Shown here piece after piece: positions 35,227 through 45,932 of a DNA stretch of 64,000 nucleotides. Numbering within the stretch: the stretch's first letter is position 1; every line of letters begins with the position of its first letter. The position numbers and the translations under genes were made by a program. The notes beneath the pieces were generated by a model. That model saw nothing but the letters and a program-made list of their open reading frames with translations. It did not search any database and was not told the origin of the DNA. The DNA is from Mesobacillus zeae (GTDB lineage: Bacteria > Bacillota > Bacilli > Bacillales > Cytobacillaceae): positions 62,001-126,000 of the forward strand of contig NZ_QWVT01000018.1 in the NCBI RefSeq assembly GCF_003570705.1, read 5' to 3'.

Positions 35227-36491
35227 TTATTAAAAACGCAAAGTTAAGGAACAGGGATGGTCTTTGGCAAATACTGCTGAAAGACGGGAAAATTGAAAAA
35301 ATCGCACCTGCGGGTGAAACCGTGAGCGGCCAGCAAATCATCGACGTTAACGGGAGCCTTGTGCTGCCGCCGTTTGTCGAGCCGCATATCCATCTTGATA
35401 CAACTTTGACTGCCGGTGAGCCGAAATGGAATGAAAGCGGCACATTGTTCGAAGGAATTCAAAGGTGGTCGGAGCGCAAGCAGTTTCTAACCATTGAAGA
35501 CGTGAAAACAAGGGCGAAAACCGCGCTGAAATGGCAGATTGCCCAGGGGATTCAGCATGTCAGGACACATGTGGACGTAACTGATCCAAAACTCACAGCG
35601 CTGAAAGCCCTGCTGGAAGTAAAAGAAGAAATGTCTCCATATGTGAATTTGCAGCTTGTCGCCTTTCCGCAGGAGGGAATCCTTTCCTATCCGAATGGCA
35701 GGGAACTGCTGGAAGAAGCGTTGCGTATGGGCGCTGATGTCGTTGGCGGCATCCCGCATTTTGAGTTTACTAGGGAGTATGGCGTCGAATCGGTGAAAAC
35801 GACTTTTGAGCTGGCTGAAAAATACAGTTGCCTTATCGATATCCACTGTGATGAAATCGACGACGAGCAATCTCGTTTTATCGAAGTGGTTGCTGCGGAG
35901 GCCTACCGCCTAGGAATGGGCGAAAAAGTAACGGCGAGCCATACGACTGCAATGGGATCCTACAATGATCCTTATACATCCAAGCTTTTCCGGCTGCTGA
36001 AGCTTGCAGACATCAACTTTGTATCGAACCCACTGGTCAATATCCATCTTCAAGGGAGATTCGACACTTATCCGAAGCGGAGGGGCTTGACCCGGGTAAA
36101 AGAACTGCAGGAAGCCGGCCTGAATGTTTGCTTTGGCCATGACGATATTTTCGATCCGTGGTACCCGCTTGGAACAGGAAATATGTTGAAGGTGCTCCAT
36201 ATGGGTATCCATGTTGCCCAGCTGATGGGCTACGAGCAAATTGTCCGCTCTCTCGACCTTATCACGGATAACAGCGCAAGGACCTTGAACATTCAAGGTA
36301 TGTACGGAATTGAAGAAGGCAAGCCGGCGAATTTGATTGTACTTGCGGCGGAAAATGAATATGAAGCAGTCCGCAAGCAGGCAGCTGTCCTCTATTCCAT
36401 TCGCGAAGGCCGCATCATTGCAGAAACAAAGCCTGCAGAAACGACGATCAGCCTCGGGGGACAGGTAGAAAAGGTCACATATAATAAGTGA
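35223..36491 (+). CDS. codA: cytosine deaminase
   Basis: 422 residues, amidohydrolase fold. PHIHLD (His55, His57), [10 protein letters not shown] (metal His and catalytic Glu), [12 protein letters not shown] (His) and [15 protein letters not shown] (catalytic Asp) match E. coli CodA. Deaminates cytosine to uracil for salvage. The GTG start overlaps the codB stop (GTGA), so the two proteins are coupled and both under PyrR control. Confidence 0.93.
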   Translation: MIIKNAKLRNRDGLWQILLKDGKIEKIAPAGETVSGQQIIDVNGSLVLPPFVEPHIHLDTTLTAGEPKWNESGTLFEGIQRWSERKQFLTIEDVKTRAKTALKWQIAQGIQHVRTHVDVTDPKLTALKALLEVKEEMSPYVNLQLVAFPQEGILSYPNGRELLEEALRMGADVVGGIPHFEFTREYGVESVKTTFELAEKYSCLIDIHCDEIDDEQSRFIEVVAAEAYRLGMGEKVTASHTTAMGSYNDPYTSKLFRLLKLADINFVSNPLVNIHLQGRFDTYPKRRGLTRVKELQEAGLNVCFGHDDIFDPWYPLGTGNMLKVLHMGIHVAQLMGYEQIVRSLDLITDNSARTLNIQGMYGIEEGKPANLIVLAAENEYEAVRKQAAVLYSIREGRIIAETKPAETTISLGGQVEKVTYNK

Positions 36492-36499
36492 AAATAGTT

Positions 36500-36532
36500 T
36501 GCCGCAGCGGAGAAAAGCTGCGGCATTTTTTT
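36500..36532 (+). terminator. terminator after codA
   Basis: TGCCGCAGC/GCTGCGGCA, 9 bp, loop GGAGAAAA, then seven T. Confidence 0.92.
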
Positions 36533-36573
36533 ATGGGAAAAATATCATAAAAATTTCATTGAAATAGAATTCA

Positions 36574-36596
36574 AAAATAGGGGAAAGTTCCGATAT
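36574..36596 (+). promoter_or_regulatory. possible SigD promoter of the chemoreceptor gene
   Basis: TCCGATAT (36589-36596) matches seven of eight bases of the SigD -10 (GCCGATAT). The -35, 15 bp upstream, is poor (TTCA against TAAA). Flagellar sigma control is expected for a chemoreceptor and the site is 55 bp from its start. Confidence 0.4.
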
Positions 36597-36650
36597 TTAA
36601 TGAGAAAGGAAATAAAAGGCTAATAAAAACATGTAAAGGGGAAGGCGATA

Positions 36651-38119
36651 TTGGAAGAAATCCAGAAAATGAAGCTTGAAACTTTAAAATCTAAGAATTC
36701 AGCTATGTTTTATACATTATTAATCTCACTAATCGCAGCGGGATTTTACAGCGTGGCAGCCAACAAGGTTTTTGAAATTTGGGTTTACGGGATTGAGATT
36801 CTTATATTTACAGGATTGTTTATTGTTCTGCAGTATGTACTAAAAAAAGAATCCTTATTTCCATACTTAAGCATTGTGCTTTTATATTCAGCAGCGAGTA
36901 CTGTCATTATAGTAAAGGGGGCTCTGTAGAGGTCATCCAGGTACTGGCTTTCCTTCAGGTATATTCGGTCATCCAGCTTTCCCCTCCGCTTTTTGTAACA
37001 GGATCGCTTATGGGGTTTGGCGTACTCCTGCTGAATTATTTCTACGCTTCCGACAAAGCAGCCGAACCTGCTTTTACAACTGGATTCCTTACGTATTTGC
37101 TGACAGCGGCGGCTCTGTTTGTTTTAATCAAAATAACTGGCAGGCAGTCAATGCTCGTTGAAAGGCTTCTAGTTGAGTCCGTGGAAACCAGGGTTGAGAA
37201 AGAAGAGAAACAGGAAATACTCGAGCATGAAATCACACAGATGGCGGAACGGATCGCCGAGGTAAACAGACAAATCCAGCATCACAGTGGCGCCCAGCTT
37301 GAAATGAAGACTGCTATCAGGGAAGTGGCAGCGGGCAGCCAAAACCAGACAGAGCAGATTGCGAGCATTGCCGAAAACTCTTTCTCTGCTTCGCAGGCAA
37401 TGGGAGAGATGGAAGTTGTCACAGCAGAGCTGTTCAAGGATACGGAACGGGCTCATGGGATGGCAATGGATGGAGAAGGGAAAATTTCAGTCCTACAGTC
37501 GGAAATGAATGATGTTCATGGAATGATTTCCGGACTGAACAAGGCTTTCGAGCAGTTGACAAATAAAATTCAGGAAACGAATGAATATGCTGTCACGATT
37601 CGGGATATCACCACACAGACGAACTTGCTTGCTCTGAATGCCAGTATCGAAGCAGCCAGGGCAGGGGAGGCAGGGCGCGGTTTCTCTGTTGTTGCCGAGG
37701 AAATCCGCAAGCTTGCTGAAACAACGAAAACAACGACAGAAAACATTACCGGCAACCTGGAGGAAGTCAATGAGACAAACGGGCTTGCACTTGAAAAAAT
37801 GAAGCAAAGCGCCGTGAAATTCGAGGGAAGTGTCGGCACAACAAAAGAAATGGCCAGTTATTTTGCTGAATTGAACAGCACGATTTCCATTTTGAATAGA
37901 AAGTTTACGAGCTTTGATACCCTTGTAAAGGATGTGAAAGAAAAATCGACCCAGGTGGAAGTGGCCACAAACGAGATGGCGGCAGTTGCCGAGGAAGCAT
38001 CAGCAGGCCTCGAAGAAATGCATGCAACCGTCGAAACAATCACCGAGGATAATGAAAGAACCGCCGTCAATATGGCCGAGCTGAACGAAATTGCTGCCAA
38101 AATCCGGGCAGCCCTTTAG
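36651..38119 (+). pseudogene. methyl-accepting chemotaxis protein split by a frameshift
   Basis: A TTG start (GGGGAAGG upstream) opens a 92-codon frame with three transmembrane helices ending VIIVKGAL-stop at 36929. From the same point another frame continues [20 protein letters not shown], two more helices, a coiled-coil and the MCP signalling domain with the hairpin tip [20 protein letters not shown]. One extra G in the GGGGG run at 36917-36921 would join them into a 489-residue receptor (VKGGSVEV). The sensor is thus an integral multi-helix domain without an extracellular loop domain. Translation of the second part alone from ATG 37010 lacks a ribosome site. Confidence 0.8.
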
Positions 38120-38371
38120 GAAGCCGGCCATGCAGTCTGCCCTAGAGCTTCTTTCGAGAGTCATAGAGTGGAGGAAATGCTGCAGACGTCTGAGAGCGGT
38201 CAGCCCGAGTGTGAAAATCCGCAGGGGTCTTGGCGTAGGAAGTCCGAGTTGTGGAAGTGCGGAAGCCTTGTCTTATACCCGGAAAAAAGTTATCCTAAAG
38301 GGTAGCTTAAGGAATCTTTCGGACGGACATAAAGAGGGCGGGCGTGATGCTTGTCCGGGTGAGGTGTAATC
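38120..38371 (+). other. gap without a recognised gene
   Basis: Open stretches exist, for instance a 279-bp plus-strand frame, but they have no plausible ribosome site or recognisable protein. It should contain the csbA promoter. I could not find a convincing SigB promoter here. Confidence 0.4.
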
Positions 38372-38608
38372 ATGATGGTCATCAAATATTTGTCGGCATT
38401 CCTGCTGCCAGGTCTGCTGGTTGTTTTTTTTACAAGGGTGGCCTATAACCAAGTCGTCGGCCTTGTGCTTACAGTTGGCCTGATTGCGGCTTCGGTTTAT
38501 AAAGGCTATACGGACTCGTGGTGGCTAATTGTAATCGATGCTTTCTCTCTGACGCTTGGCTTTTACTTTTCCAACAGGATGAGACAGCGATTTCGTGAAA
38601 ATAAATAG
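38372..38608 (+). CDS. csbA: CsbA-like membrane protein
   Basis: 78 residues with three hydrophobic helices (IKYLSAFLLPGLLVVFFTR, VVGLVLTVGLIAASVYKGY, WWLIVIDAFSLTLGFYFS) and a basic tail NRMRQRFRENK. Sequence and position directly before uvrBA match B. subtilis CsbA, a SigB-controlled protein of unknown function. GAGGTG lies 6-9 bp upstream of the ATGATG pair. Confidence 0.88.
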   Translation: MMVIKYLSAFLLPGLLVVFFTRVAYNQVVGLVLTVGLIAASVYKGYTDSWWLIVIDAFSLTLGFYFSNRMRQRFRENK

Positions 38609-38612
38609 GAAG

Positions 38613-38642
38613 AGCCTGCCGTAACGATACGGCAGGCTTTTT
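38613..38642 (+). terminator. terminator after csbA
   Basis: AGCCTGCCGTA/TACGGCAGGCT, perfect 11 bp, loop ACGA, then TTTT. Confidence 0.93.
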
Positions 38643-38770
38643 GCTTATTTGAAAGCCTTAGTGTTGTGTTAGGAACCAGTATTGCGGCGAAAAGATGAGG
38701 TTTCTGGGGGCCAGTCTTCTTTAGAGTGTCATTTTGGTTTGGATTTTTACTGGCTTGAGCTGGCAGGGAG

Positions 38771-38890
38771 TTGGGAAATAATTAATTCTTCCGGGAAATA
38801 ACAGGATTAGGACAGAAAACACGTTGATTAAGACAAGAATCAAGTTGATTAGGACAAAAAACTTAGTGATTCGGACAATTAGACAATTTA
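38771..38890 (+). repeat. 21-nt unit repeat element, copy A
   Basis: A header GGGAAATAATTAATTCTT with CCGGGAAATA is followed by units AGGACAG, AAGACAAG, AGGACAA, CGGACAAT spaced 22, 21 and 21 nt, each preceded by GATT, and a tail ending TTAGACAATT. The same layout occurs at 46356 and 62413. It lies in the otherwise empty 540-bp gap between csbA and uvrB. Confidence 0.85.
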
Positions 38891-39039
38891 CGTAAAAAAT
38901 AAATACGATAAACCGGCAATAACCCAGTATCTCCTACCTTCCAGCCACCGCAATGCAGAAGCACAGTTTATCAATCATTTGATGAACGAAAATCCGCTAT
39001 CATCTTCTCCTTTCGACTCTTCTGTGCGAAAAATATCTA

Positions 39040-39051
39040 GAACATTTGTTT
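39040..39051 (+). promoter_or_regulatory. LexA (DinR) box of uvrBA
   Basis: GAACATTTGTTT matches the Bacillus SOS box GAAC-N4-GTTC with one mismatch. It lies about 30 bp upstream of the extended -10 of uvrB. Confidence 0.7.
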
Positions 39052-39081
39052 GCTTTTTGTTGGTTAACAATGGGAGCTTTG

Positions 39082-39090
39082 TGGTAGAAT
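39082..39090 (+). promoter_or_regulatory. extended -10 promoter of uvrB
   Basis: TGG-TAGAAT (TG at 39082-39083, TAGAAT at 39085-39090) is an extended -10; no good -35 is visible, and TTGGTT at 39060 is 19 bp away. Confidence 0.55.
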
Positions 39091-39120
39091 GAATGTATTA
39101 AAAGAAAGACGGAATAAACA

Positions 39121-39140
39121 CCTCGTTTTGAAAACCGAGG
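39121..39140 (+). other. hairpin in the uvrB leader
   Basis: CCTCGTTTT pairs with AAAACCGAGG (one bulged base), followed by CTTATTTTAT and then the ribosome site. It could be a weak attenuator or RNA stabiliser. Confidence 0.4.
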
Positions 39141-39180
39141 CTTATTTTATAGAAGGAATTTTTCAATAGGAGGCTTTTTT

Positions 39181-41160
39181 GTGAAGGATCAGTTTGAATT
39201 AGTCTCAAAGTATTCCCCGCAGGGTGACCAGCCAGAAGCGATCAGGAAGCTGGTCCAGGGCATTAATGAGAACAAGCGGCACCAGACGCTCCTGGGCGCG
39301 ACGGGGACCGGGAAGACGTTTACGATTTCAAATGTCATTAAAGAAGTGAATAGGCCTACGCTCATCATCGCCCACAACAAAACGCTGGCTGGACAGCTGT
39401 ATAGCGAGTTTAAAGAATTTTTCCCGAACAATGCTGTCGAGTACTTTGTCAGCTACTATGACTATTACCAGCCGGAAGCATATGTGCCGCAGACAGATAC
39501 CTTCATTGAAAAGGACGCGAGCATCAATGATGAAATAGACAAGCTTCGGCACTCGGCAACCTCTTCCTTGTTTGAACGGAAAGATGTCATCATCATCGCC
39601 AGTGTCAGCTGCATCTATGGCCTCGGTTCTCCTGAAGAATACCGGGATTTAGTTGTTTCACTCCGAACCGGCATGGAAATCGAACGGAACCAGCTGCTCC
39701 GGCGCTTAGTTGATGTCCAGTATGAGAGAAATGACATCGATTTTAAGCGAGGGACGTTTCGGGTGCGCGGGGATGTTGTTGAAATCTTCCCTGTTTCCCG
39801 TGATGAGCATTGCATGAGGGTAGAATTTTTTGGTGATGAAATTGACCGAATCCGGGAAGTGGATGCCCTGACAGGGGAAATTATTGCCGAGCGCGACCAC
39901 GTCGCCATTTTTCCAGCATCCCACTTCGTAACCCGCGAAGAAAAAATGAGAATTGCCATTGAGAATATTGAAAAAGAGCTGGAGGAACGACTTGAAGTCC
40001 TTCGTTCTAACGATAAGCTTCTCGAGGCCCAGAGGCTTGAACAGCGGACGCGCTATGACCTTGAAATGATGCGGGAAATGGGATTCTGTTCGGGAATCGA
40101 AAACTATTCTCGCCACCTCACATTAAGGCCGCCAGGATCGACACCGTATACGCTTCTCGATTATTTTCCCGAGGACTTATTGATTGTAATCGATGAATCG
40201 CATGTTACGCTTCCGCAAATAAGGGGAATGTTTAATGGTGACCAGGCCCGCAAGCAAGTGCTTGTCGACCATGGATTCCGTCTGCCATCCGCTATGGACA
40301 ATCGCCCGCTCACATTCGGGGAATTTGAAAGCCATGTCCGGCAGGCTGTCTATGTTTCGGCAACACCGGGGCCATATGAGATTGAACATACACCGGAAAT
40401 GGTCGAGCAGATTATCCGACCGACAGGCCTGATTGACCCGACCATTGATGTTCGGCCAATCCAGGGACAGATCGATGACCTGATCGGCGAGATCCAGGAA
40501 CGGACGAAACGGAACGAGCGTGTCCTTGTCACGACGCTGACCAAAAAAATGTCAGAAGATCTGACAGACTACTTAAAAGAAATCGGCATTAAAGTGCAGT
40601 ATCTTCATTCGGAGGTCAAAACGCTCGAGCGGATTGAAATTATCCGTGAGCTGCGGCTTGGCAAGTATGATGTCCTTATTGGAATCAACCTTCTCAGGGA
40701 GGGTCTTGATATTCCAGAGGTATCGCTTGTTGCCATCCTTGATGCTGATAAGGAAGGCTTCCTCCGGTCAGAAAGGTCTCTGATTCAGACAATGGGGCGC
40801 GCTGCCCGGAATGCGTCCGGCCATGTTATCATGTATGCAGATCGAATGACGAACTCGATGGAACTCGCGATTTCCGAGACAAACCGGCGCCGGGAAATCC
40901 AGGAAACCTACAATAAGGAACACGGCATCACACCGCAGACGATACAAAAAGACATCCGCGATGTCATCAGGGCTACAATTGCTGCCGAGGAGCAGGAAGC
41001 GTACAGCCCGTCCGAAGGCTTGAGGAAGCTGTCCAAGAAAGACCGAGACAAAGTAATTGCCAATATGGAAAAAGAAATGAAAGACGCGGCAAAAGCGCTC
41101 AACTTCGAAAGGGCTGCCGAGCTGCGTGATTTGATATTAGAGTTGAAATCGGAAGGATGA
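39181..41160 (+). CDS. uvrB: excinuclease ABC subunit B
   Basis: 659 residues, normal length. Walker [13 protein letters not shown] near residue 40, the beta-hairpin segment [16 protein letters not shown] used for strand opening, helicase motif [18 protein letters not shown], and a C-terminal UVR domain ([12 protein letters not shown]) that binds UvrC. Damage-loading helicase of nucleotide excision repair. GTG start with AGGAGG 7 bp upstream. SOS control through the LexA box above. Confidence 0.97.
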   Translation: MKDQFELVSKYSPQGDQPEAIRKLVQGINENKRHQTLLGATGTGKTFTISNVIKEVNRPTLIIAHNKTLAGQLYSEFKEFFPNNAVEYFVSYYDYYQPEAYVPQTDTFIEKDASINDEIDKLRHSATSSLFERKDVIIIASVSCIYGLGSPEEYRDLVVSLRTGMEIERNQLLRRLVDVQYERNDIDFKRGTFRVRGDVVEIFPVSRDEHCMRVEFFGDEIDRIREVDALTGEIIAERDHVAIFPASHFVTREEKMRIAIENIEKELEERLEVLRSNDKLLEAQRLEQRTRYDLEMMREMGFCSGIENYSRHLTLRPPGSTPYTLLDYFPEDLLIVIDESHVTLPQIRGMFNGDQARKQVLVDHGFRLPSAMDNRPLTFGEFESHVRQAVYVSATPGPYEIEHTPEMVEQIIRPTGLIDPTIDVRPIQGQIDDLIGEIQERTKRNERVLVTTLTKKMSEDLTDYLKEIGIKVQYLHSEVKTLERIEIIRELRLGKYDVLIGINLLREGLDIPEVSLVAILDADKEGFLRSERSLIQTMGRAARNASGHVIMYADRMTNSMELAISETNRRREIQETYNKEHGITPQTIQKDIRDVIRATIAAEEQEAYSPSEGLRKLSKKDRDKVIANMEKEMKDAAKALNFERAAELRDLILELKSEG

Positions 41161-41167
41161 CGTTTTT

Positions 41168-44041
41168 ATGGCGATGGATAAACTGATTGTAAAAGGCGCC
41201 AGGGCCCACAATTTGAAAGATATCGATGTCACCATCCCGAGAGACAAGCTTGTCGTGCTGACAGGGCTTTCCGGTTCAGGAAAGTCCTCGCTGGCGTTCG
41301 ATACAATCTACGCTGAGGGCCAGCGACGGTATGTAGAGTCATTGTCCGCGTATGCGCGTCAGTTTCTCGGCCAGATGGACAAACCGGATGTTGATGCAAT
41401 TGAAGGGCTTTCGCCCGCGATTTCAATTGATCAGAAGACGACAAGCCGGAACCCGCGCTCGACAGTGGGTACCGTCACAGAGATATACGATTATTTAAGG
41501 TTGCTGTTCGCAAGGGTGGGGCGGCCTGTCTGCCCGATCCATAAGATAGAAATATCTTCTCAGACAATCGAGCAGATGGTGGACCGCATTCTTGATTACC
41601 CAGAGAGGACGAAGCTTCAAGTCCTCGCACCAATTGTTTCTGGACGGAAAGGGACGCATGCAAAAGTGTTCGAGGATGTAAAGAAGCAAGGCTATGTCCG
41701 TGTCCGGGTAGATGGAGAAATGATCGATGTCAGTGAGGAAATAGAGCTTGAAAAAAACAAGAAGCACAGCATTGAAGTGGTTATCGACCGGATTGTTGTT
41801 AAGGACGGCGTCGCAGCGCGACTTGCCGACTCACTTGAAAGCGCGCTTAAGCTAGGGGACGGGAAAGTTCTCATTGATGTCATCGGGGTAGAAGAGCTGA
41901 TGTTCAGTGAAAATCATGCCTGCCCAATATGCGGATTTTCAATTGGCGAACTGGAACCAAGAATGTTTTCCTTTAACAGCCCATATGGAGCCTGCCCTGA
42001 ATGTGACGGTCTCGGTAACAAGCTGGAAGTGGATATCGGTCTCGTCATTCCAAATAAAGACCTGACTTTGAACCAGCACGCCATCGCGCCATGGGAGCCA
42101 ACTTCTTCGCAGTATTACCCATCCTTGCTGGCGGCAGTCTGCCAGCATTATGGAATCAGCATGGATACTCCAGTGAAGGACCTTCCTGCTCATGAACTCG
42201 ATAAAGTTCTGAACGGTTCGGGCAGTGACCGGATTTACTTCCGCTATGAAAATGACTTTGGCCAAGTACGTGAAAATTATATCGTTTTCGAGGGAGTACT
42301 TAAAAATATAGAACGCCGCTATAAAGAAACGAGCTCCGATTATATCAGGGAGCAAATGGAGAAATACATGGCGGAGCAGCCGTGTCCCACCTGCAAAGGA
42401 AAAAGGCTGAAGCGGGAAAGCTTGTCTGTCTTAATTTCAGGGCAGAATATCGGAGAAGTTACGGCACTGTCGATAGAAGAGGCATATGACTTCTTTTCTA
42501 CACTTGAGCTGTCGGAAAAAGAAATGAAGATTGCCAACCTGATTTTTCGAGAAATCAAGGAACGGCTTGGTTTCCTGATCAATGTTGGCTTGGATTACCT
42601 GACTTTGAACCGTGCTGCAGGAACATTGTCCGGCGGGGAGGCACAGCGTATCCGGCTAGCGACCCAAATTGGGTCGAGGCTGACAGGAGTGCTCTACATC
42701 CTTGATGAGCCATCTATTGGGCTTCACCAGCGCGATAATGACAGGCTGATTGGCACGCTGAAGAATATGAGGGATATCGGGAATACGTTGATCGTCGTTG
42801 AGCATGATGAGGATACAATGTTAGCCGCTGATTATTTAATCGATGTCGGTCCAGGTGCCGGAGTCCGTGGCGGTGAAATTGTTTCTGCAGGCACCCCGGA
42901 GGAGGTTATGAATGATCCGGCTTCCCTGACAGGGAAGTATCTTTCCGGTAAAAAGTTCATCCCGCTCCCAGTGGAACGAAGAAAGCCTAACGGCAGGCTC
43001 GTAGAAATTAAAGGAGCCCGAGAAAATAATCTGCAGAATGTCAATTTGAAGGTTCCTCTGGGGTTGTTTGTCGCGGTTACCGGCGTTTCGGGCTCGGGTA
43101 AGAGTACCTTGATCAACGATATTCTCCATAAAGCGTTAGCCATGAGGCTTCATAAGGCAAAAAGCAGGCCGGGAGAATTTCGGGAAATAAAGGGGGCGGA
43201 GCAGCTTGAAAAAGTTATCGATATCGACCAGTCGCCGATCGGGCGGACCCCTCGCTCCAACCCTGCAACCTATACTGGAACATTCGATGATATCCGTGAT
43301 GTATTTGCTTCTACCAATGAGGCAAAAGTACGGGGATATAAAAAAGGGCGGTTCAGTTTCAACGTTAAGGGTGGCCGCTGCGAAGCCTGCCGGGGTGACG
43401 GAATCATTAAAATTGAAATGCACTTCCTTCCTGATGTGTATGTTCCGTGTGAGGTTTGCCACGGAAAGAGGTATAACCGGGAAACTCTTGAAGTACAGTA
43501 TAAAGGTAAGAACATTTCCGATATTCTTGACATGACTGTTGAGAATGCGGTTGAATTCTTTGAAAATATCCCGAAAATTAAACGCAAGCTCCAGACAATC
43601 TGGGATGTCGGCCTGGGATATATTACGCTTGGGCAGCCGGCTACGACATTGTCCGGCGGGGAAGCTCAGCGCGTCAAGCTTGCGTCAGAGCTGCACCGCC
43701 GTTCGAACGGCCGATCACTGTATATTCTTGATGAGCCGACAACAGGCTTGCATGTTGACGATATTTCCCGCCTGCTGGAAGTATTACAGCGGCTTGTCGA
43801 CAATGGCGATACGGTCCTTGTCATCGAACATAATCTTGATGTTATCAAAGCTGCGGACCATATTATTGACCTAGGCCCTGAAGGCGGGGACCGCGGCGGA
43901 ACGATTATCGCTAGCGGAACGCCTGAGCAGGTAGCTGAGTCTCCAGGCTCGTATACAGGCAAATACCTGAAGCCTGTCCTTGATCGGGACCGGCTCCGGA
44001 TGCAGAAGCTGATCGCTGAGCGTGAGACCAGCAAATCATAA
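41168..44041 (+). CDS. uvrA: excinuclease ABC subunit A
   Basis: 957 residues, two ABC ATPase modules: Walker [14 protein letters not shown] (about 33) and [14 protein letters not shown] (about 640), signatures [10 protein letters not shown] and [10 protein letters not shown]. Zinc fingers CPICGFS...CPECDG and CEACRGDG...CEVCHG are intact. Scans DNA for bulky lesions and hands them to UvrB. Starts 7 bp after uvrB; ATG 41168 and ATG 41174 are both possible. Confidence 0.97.
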   Translation: MAMDKLIVKGARAHNLKDIDVTIPRDKLVVLTGLSGSGKSSLAFDTIYAEGQRRYVESLSAYARQFLGQMDKPDVDAIEGLSPAISIDQKTTSRNPRSTVGTVTEIYDYLRLLFARVGRPVCPIHKIEISSQTIEQMVDRILDYPERTKLQVLAPIVSGRKGTHAKVFEDVKKQGYVRVRVDGEMIDVSEEIELEKNKKHSIEVVIDRIVVKDGVAARLADSLESALKLGDGKVLIDVIGVEELMFSENHACPICGFSIGELEPRMFSFNSPYGACPECDGLGNKLEVDIGLVIPNKDLTLNQHAIAPWEPTSSQYYPSLLAAVCQHYGISMDTPVKDLPAHELDKVLNGSGSDRIYFRYENDFGQVRENYIVFEGVLKNIERRYKETSSDYIREQMEKYMAEQPCPTCKGKRLKRESLSVLISGQNIGEVTALSIEEAYDFFSTLELSEKEMKIANLIFREIKERLGFLINVGLDYLTLNRAAGTLSGGEAQRIRLATQIGSRLTGVLYILDEPSIGLHQRDNDRLIGTLKNMRDIGNTLIVVEHDEDTMLAADYLIDVGPGAGVRGGEIVSAGTPEEVMNDPASLTGKYLSGKKFIPLPVERRKPNGRLVEIKGARENNLQNVNLKVPLGLFVAVTGVSGSGKSTLINDILHKALAMRLHKAKSRPGEFREIKGAEQLEKVIDIDQSPIGRTPRSNPATYTGTFDDIRDVFASTNEAKVRGYKKGRFSFNVKGGRCEACRGDGIIKIEMHFLPDVYVPCEVCHGKRYNRETLEVQYKGKNISDILDMTVENAVEFFENIPKIKRKLQTIWDVGLGYITLGQPATTLSGGEAQRVKLASELHRRSNGRSLYILDEPTTGLHVDDISRLLEVLQRLVDNGDTVLVIEHNLDVIKAADHIIDLGPEGGDRGGTIIASGTPEQVAESPGSYTGKYLKPVLDRDRLRMQKLIAERETSKS

Positions 44042-44083
44042 TTAAAACAAGGCTTCCCTTAGGTGCGGGAAGCCTTGTTTTAA
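44042..44083 (+). terminator. terminator after uvrA
   Basis: A 15-17-bp perfect stem, AAAACAAGGCTTCCC against GGGAAGCCTTGTTTT, loop TTAGGTGC, works in both directions. Confidence 0.93.
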
Positions 44084-44148
44084 ACAGGATAAAAAAAAAT
44101 TAAGGATTTAGCAACTCTGCCAGAATAAAGGCGGGGCAACACTTTCCC

Positions 44149-44174
44149 TGAAACTTCTTCTCTATTCCTTCGTA
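44149..44174 (+). promoter_or_regulatory. SigW-type promoter of yvlABCD
   Basis: TGAAAC (44149-44154), exactly 16 bp, then CGTA (44171-44174) is the canonical ECF SigW promoter. It lies 25 bp before the yvlA start and fits SigW control of yvlABCD in B. subtilis. Confidence 0.85.
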
Positions 44175-44198
44175 TTAAAGAGAAGGAGATGTTTCGGC

Positions 44199-44516
44199 AT
44201 GAATACGAATAAATTACTTTCGGGGTTTTGTTATTTAAGTTTTCTATTTGGTATAGGCGTTATTTCGCCGCTCGCTGTCTGGATAGCTTCAAAAGACACT
44301 GAAGTGAAAGGACATGCAAAAAAAGCTTTCTTTTCCCAGCTTATTCCTATGTCAGGGGTTGTGTTAGTTGTTTATTTTGCCTGGGCAGACTTGGCTCTGC
44401 TAAACTCCAGCGAGGAGGCACCATACCGTACATTAGTGGCGATTGCCGGAACAGGTTTGATTACGTTTATCGCCTATATATGGAATCTGGTAAAAGGGCT
44501 CAAGGTATTGATATAG
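44199..44516 (+). CDS. yvlA: YvlA-like DUF4870 membrane protein
   Basis: 105 residues with three hydrophobic helices: LLSGFCYLSFLFGIGVISPL, MSGVVLVVYFAWADLALL and LVAIAGTGLITFIAYIWNLV, with a polar GHAKKAFFSQ loop as in DUF4870 proteins. It is first in the envelope-stress operon yvlABCD. AAGGAG precedes ATG 44199. Confidence 0.85.
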   Translation: MNTNKLLSGFCYLSFLFGIGVISPLAVWIASKDTEVKGHAKKAFFSQLIPMSGVVLVVYFAWADLALLNSSEEAPYRTLVAIAGTGLITFIAYIWNLVKGLKVLI

Positions 44517-44541
44517 TTTTACAAGAAGGGGGAGGAAGAAG

Positions 44542-45675
44542 ATGAATGAAGAGCGTAAACGGATATTAAAGATGGTGGAAGAGGGTAAGCTGACTGTAAA
44601 TGAAGCTTTATTTCTCTTGGAGCAGCTTGAAAAGAACGACAAGACGATGGAAGTAAAGCAAGAAGAACTGATGACAGAGCTGTCTGCTGTGGTAGAACCG
44701 GACGAGGGCCAGAAAACCAGAAGCAAAAAAGAGGAAAGCAATACAAATAGCTTCCAGTCTGTTAAAGATACAGTTTTTGATTTTGTGGATATGGCTTTTA
44801 AAAAAATAAAGAATCTTGATCTCGATTTGAACTTTGGGCAGTCTGTCGATATATCGCATATATTCCAGCACAGTGACACGTATTTGGATCAGATTGATAT
44901 CGACCTTGCCAATGGCAGCGTCAGGATGATTCCATGGGATAAAAAAGATGTGAGAATCGAATGCAATGCAAAGGTATACAGGGTGGAAACGCAGGAGGAA
45001 GCCCGCCGCAAACTGCTAGAGGATGCGATTTTTGCCATAGAGGGCCAGAAAATGCGCTTTGCTGTTCAGCAGAAGTGGATGAAGGTTGCGGCTGATATTT
45101 ACATTCCAAGGGAAGACTATGACACTATCCGAATCCGGCTGTTTAACGGGGGAATCGAAGGCAGTGAATTAACTGTCAAGGATTTCAAGGCAAAGACGGC
45201 CAATGGAAAAATCATCCTGGAAGGACTCGATTGCAGAAAGCTTGAAGCCGAAACAGCAAATGGCCATTTGAAAATTAGGCGGAGCATGATTAACGATCTT
45301 GAGGCAGAGACAATCAACGGAGCTATTACTGCGGAGGGATCATTTAGGCATGCAGATTTGCAGTCTTTCAACGGCCAAATCGGGTGCATGGTGGAAAATG
45401 AAGATTGTGAAAGTGTTGAAGTGAAATCAGCGACTGGCGGGATCGATATTTCTATCCCATCCGCCATTGCCCCAACAGGTACGCTGAAATCGAACCTTGG
45501 AAATTTCAGGCTTGAGATTGAGGGCGTGCATGTTATCGAAGAAAAATCAGAAATGGTGCAGAAATCACTTAGCTTCAGGCCAGACGCTGAAAGTCTGGAA
45601 CCTTTGAGAATTTATGCTGAAACAAAAACTGGTGCGATTGTGCTGAAAAAGAACCGTGGCGCTGAAGTAAGGTAG
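44542..45675 (+). CDS. yvlB: YvlB-like DUF4097 protein
   Basis: 377 residues. The N-terminal helical segment RILKMVEEGKLTVNEALFLL resembles a SHOCT motif, followed by a low-complexity acidic linker (KTRSKKEESNTNSF) and a repetitive beta-helix-like DUF4097 region (ANGSVRMIPWD, NGGIEGSEL, TANGKIILEGL, TANGHLKIRRS, INGAITAEGS). It has no signal peptide and is thought to act with the PspC and YvlD proteins at the membrane. GGGGGAGG precedes ATG 44542. Confidence 0.9.
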   Translation: MNEERKRILKMVEEGKLTVNEALFLLEQLEKNDKTMEVKQEELMTELSAVVEPDEGQKTRSKKEESNTNSFQSVKDTVFDFVDMAFKKIKNLDLDLNFGQSVDISHIFQHSDTYLDQIDIDLANGSVRMIPWDKKDVRIECNAKVYRVETQEEARRKLLEDAIFAIEGQKMRFAVQQKWMKVAADIYIPREDYDTIRIRLFNGGIEGSELTVKDFKAKTANGKIILEGLDCRKLEAETANGHLKIRRSMINDLEAETINGAITAEGSFRHADLQSFNGQIGCMVENEDCESVEVKSATGGIDISIPSAIAPTGTLKSNLGNFRLEIEGVHVIEEKSEMVQKSLSFRPDAESLEPLRIYAETKTGAIVLKKNRGAEVR

Positions 45676-45739
45676 GTCCGTTCTGGCTGGCAGACGGCAA
45701 AAATGAATTGGGCGTCTGCTGAAAAGGGAGGTCTTTTAC

Positions 45740-45928
45740 ATGAAAATAGTAAGATCGAGAACCAATCGAAAAATAGCAGGCATCATCGGGGGCATTGCGC
45801 AAACAACAGGAATTGATGCGACAATCCTTCGCATCATCTTTATCATCCTCTTGATTACGACAGCATTCTTTCCGTTGGCTATTACCTACCTTCTTCTGAC
45901 TTTTATTATTCCGAAAGAGGAGAGGTAA
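45740..45928 (+). CDS. yvlC: PspC-domain protein YvlC
   Basis: 62 residues: RSRTNRKIAGIIGGIAQTTG, then ATILRIIFIILLITT and a second helix, the standard PspC domain. Linked to cell-envelope stress response. GGGAGG precedes ATG 45740, and the gene ends 4 bp before yvlD. Confidence 0.92.
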   Translation: MKIVRSRTNRKIAGIIGGIAQTTGIDATILRIIFIILLITTAFFPLAITYLLLTFIIPKEER

Positions 45929-45932
45929 GCAA

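Noticed and set aside
38091-38369. 279-bp plus-strand open frame between the chemoreceptor and csbA
   Set aside because: No ribosome site, no recognisable protein, and it starts inside the chemoreceptor coding sequence.
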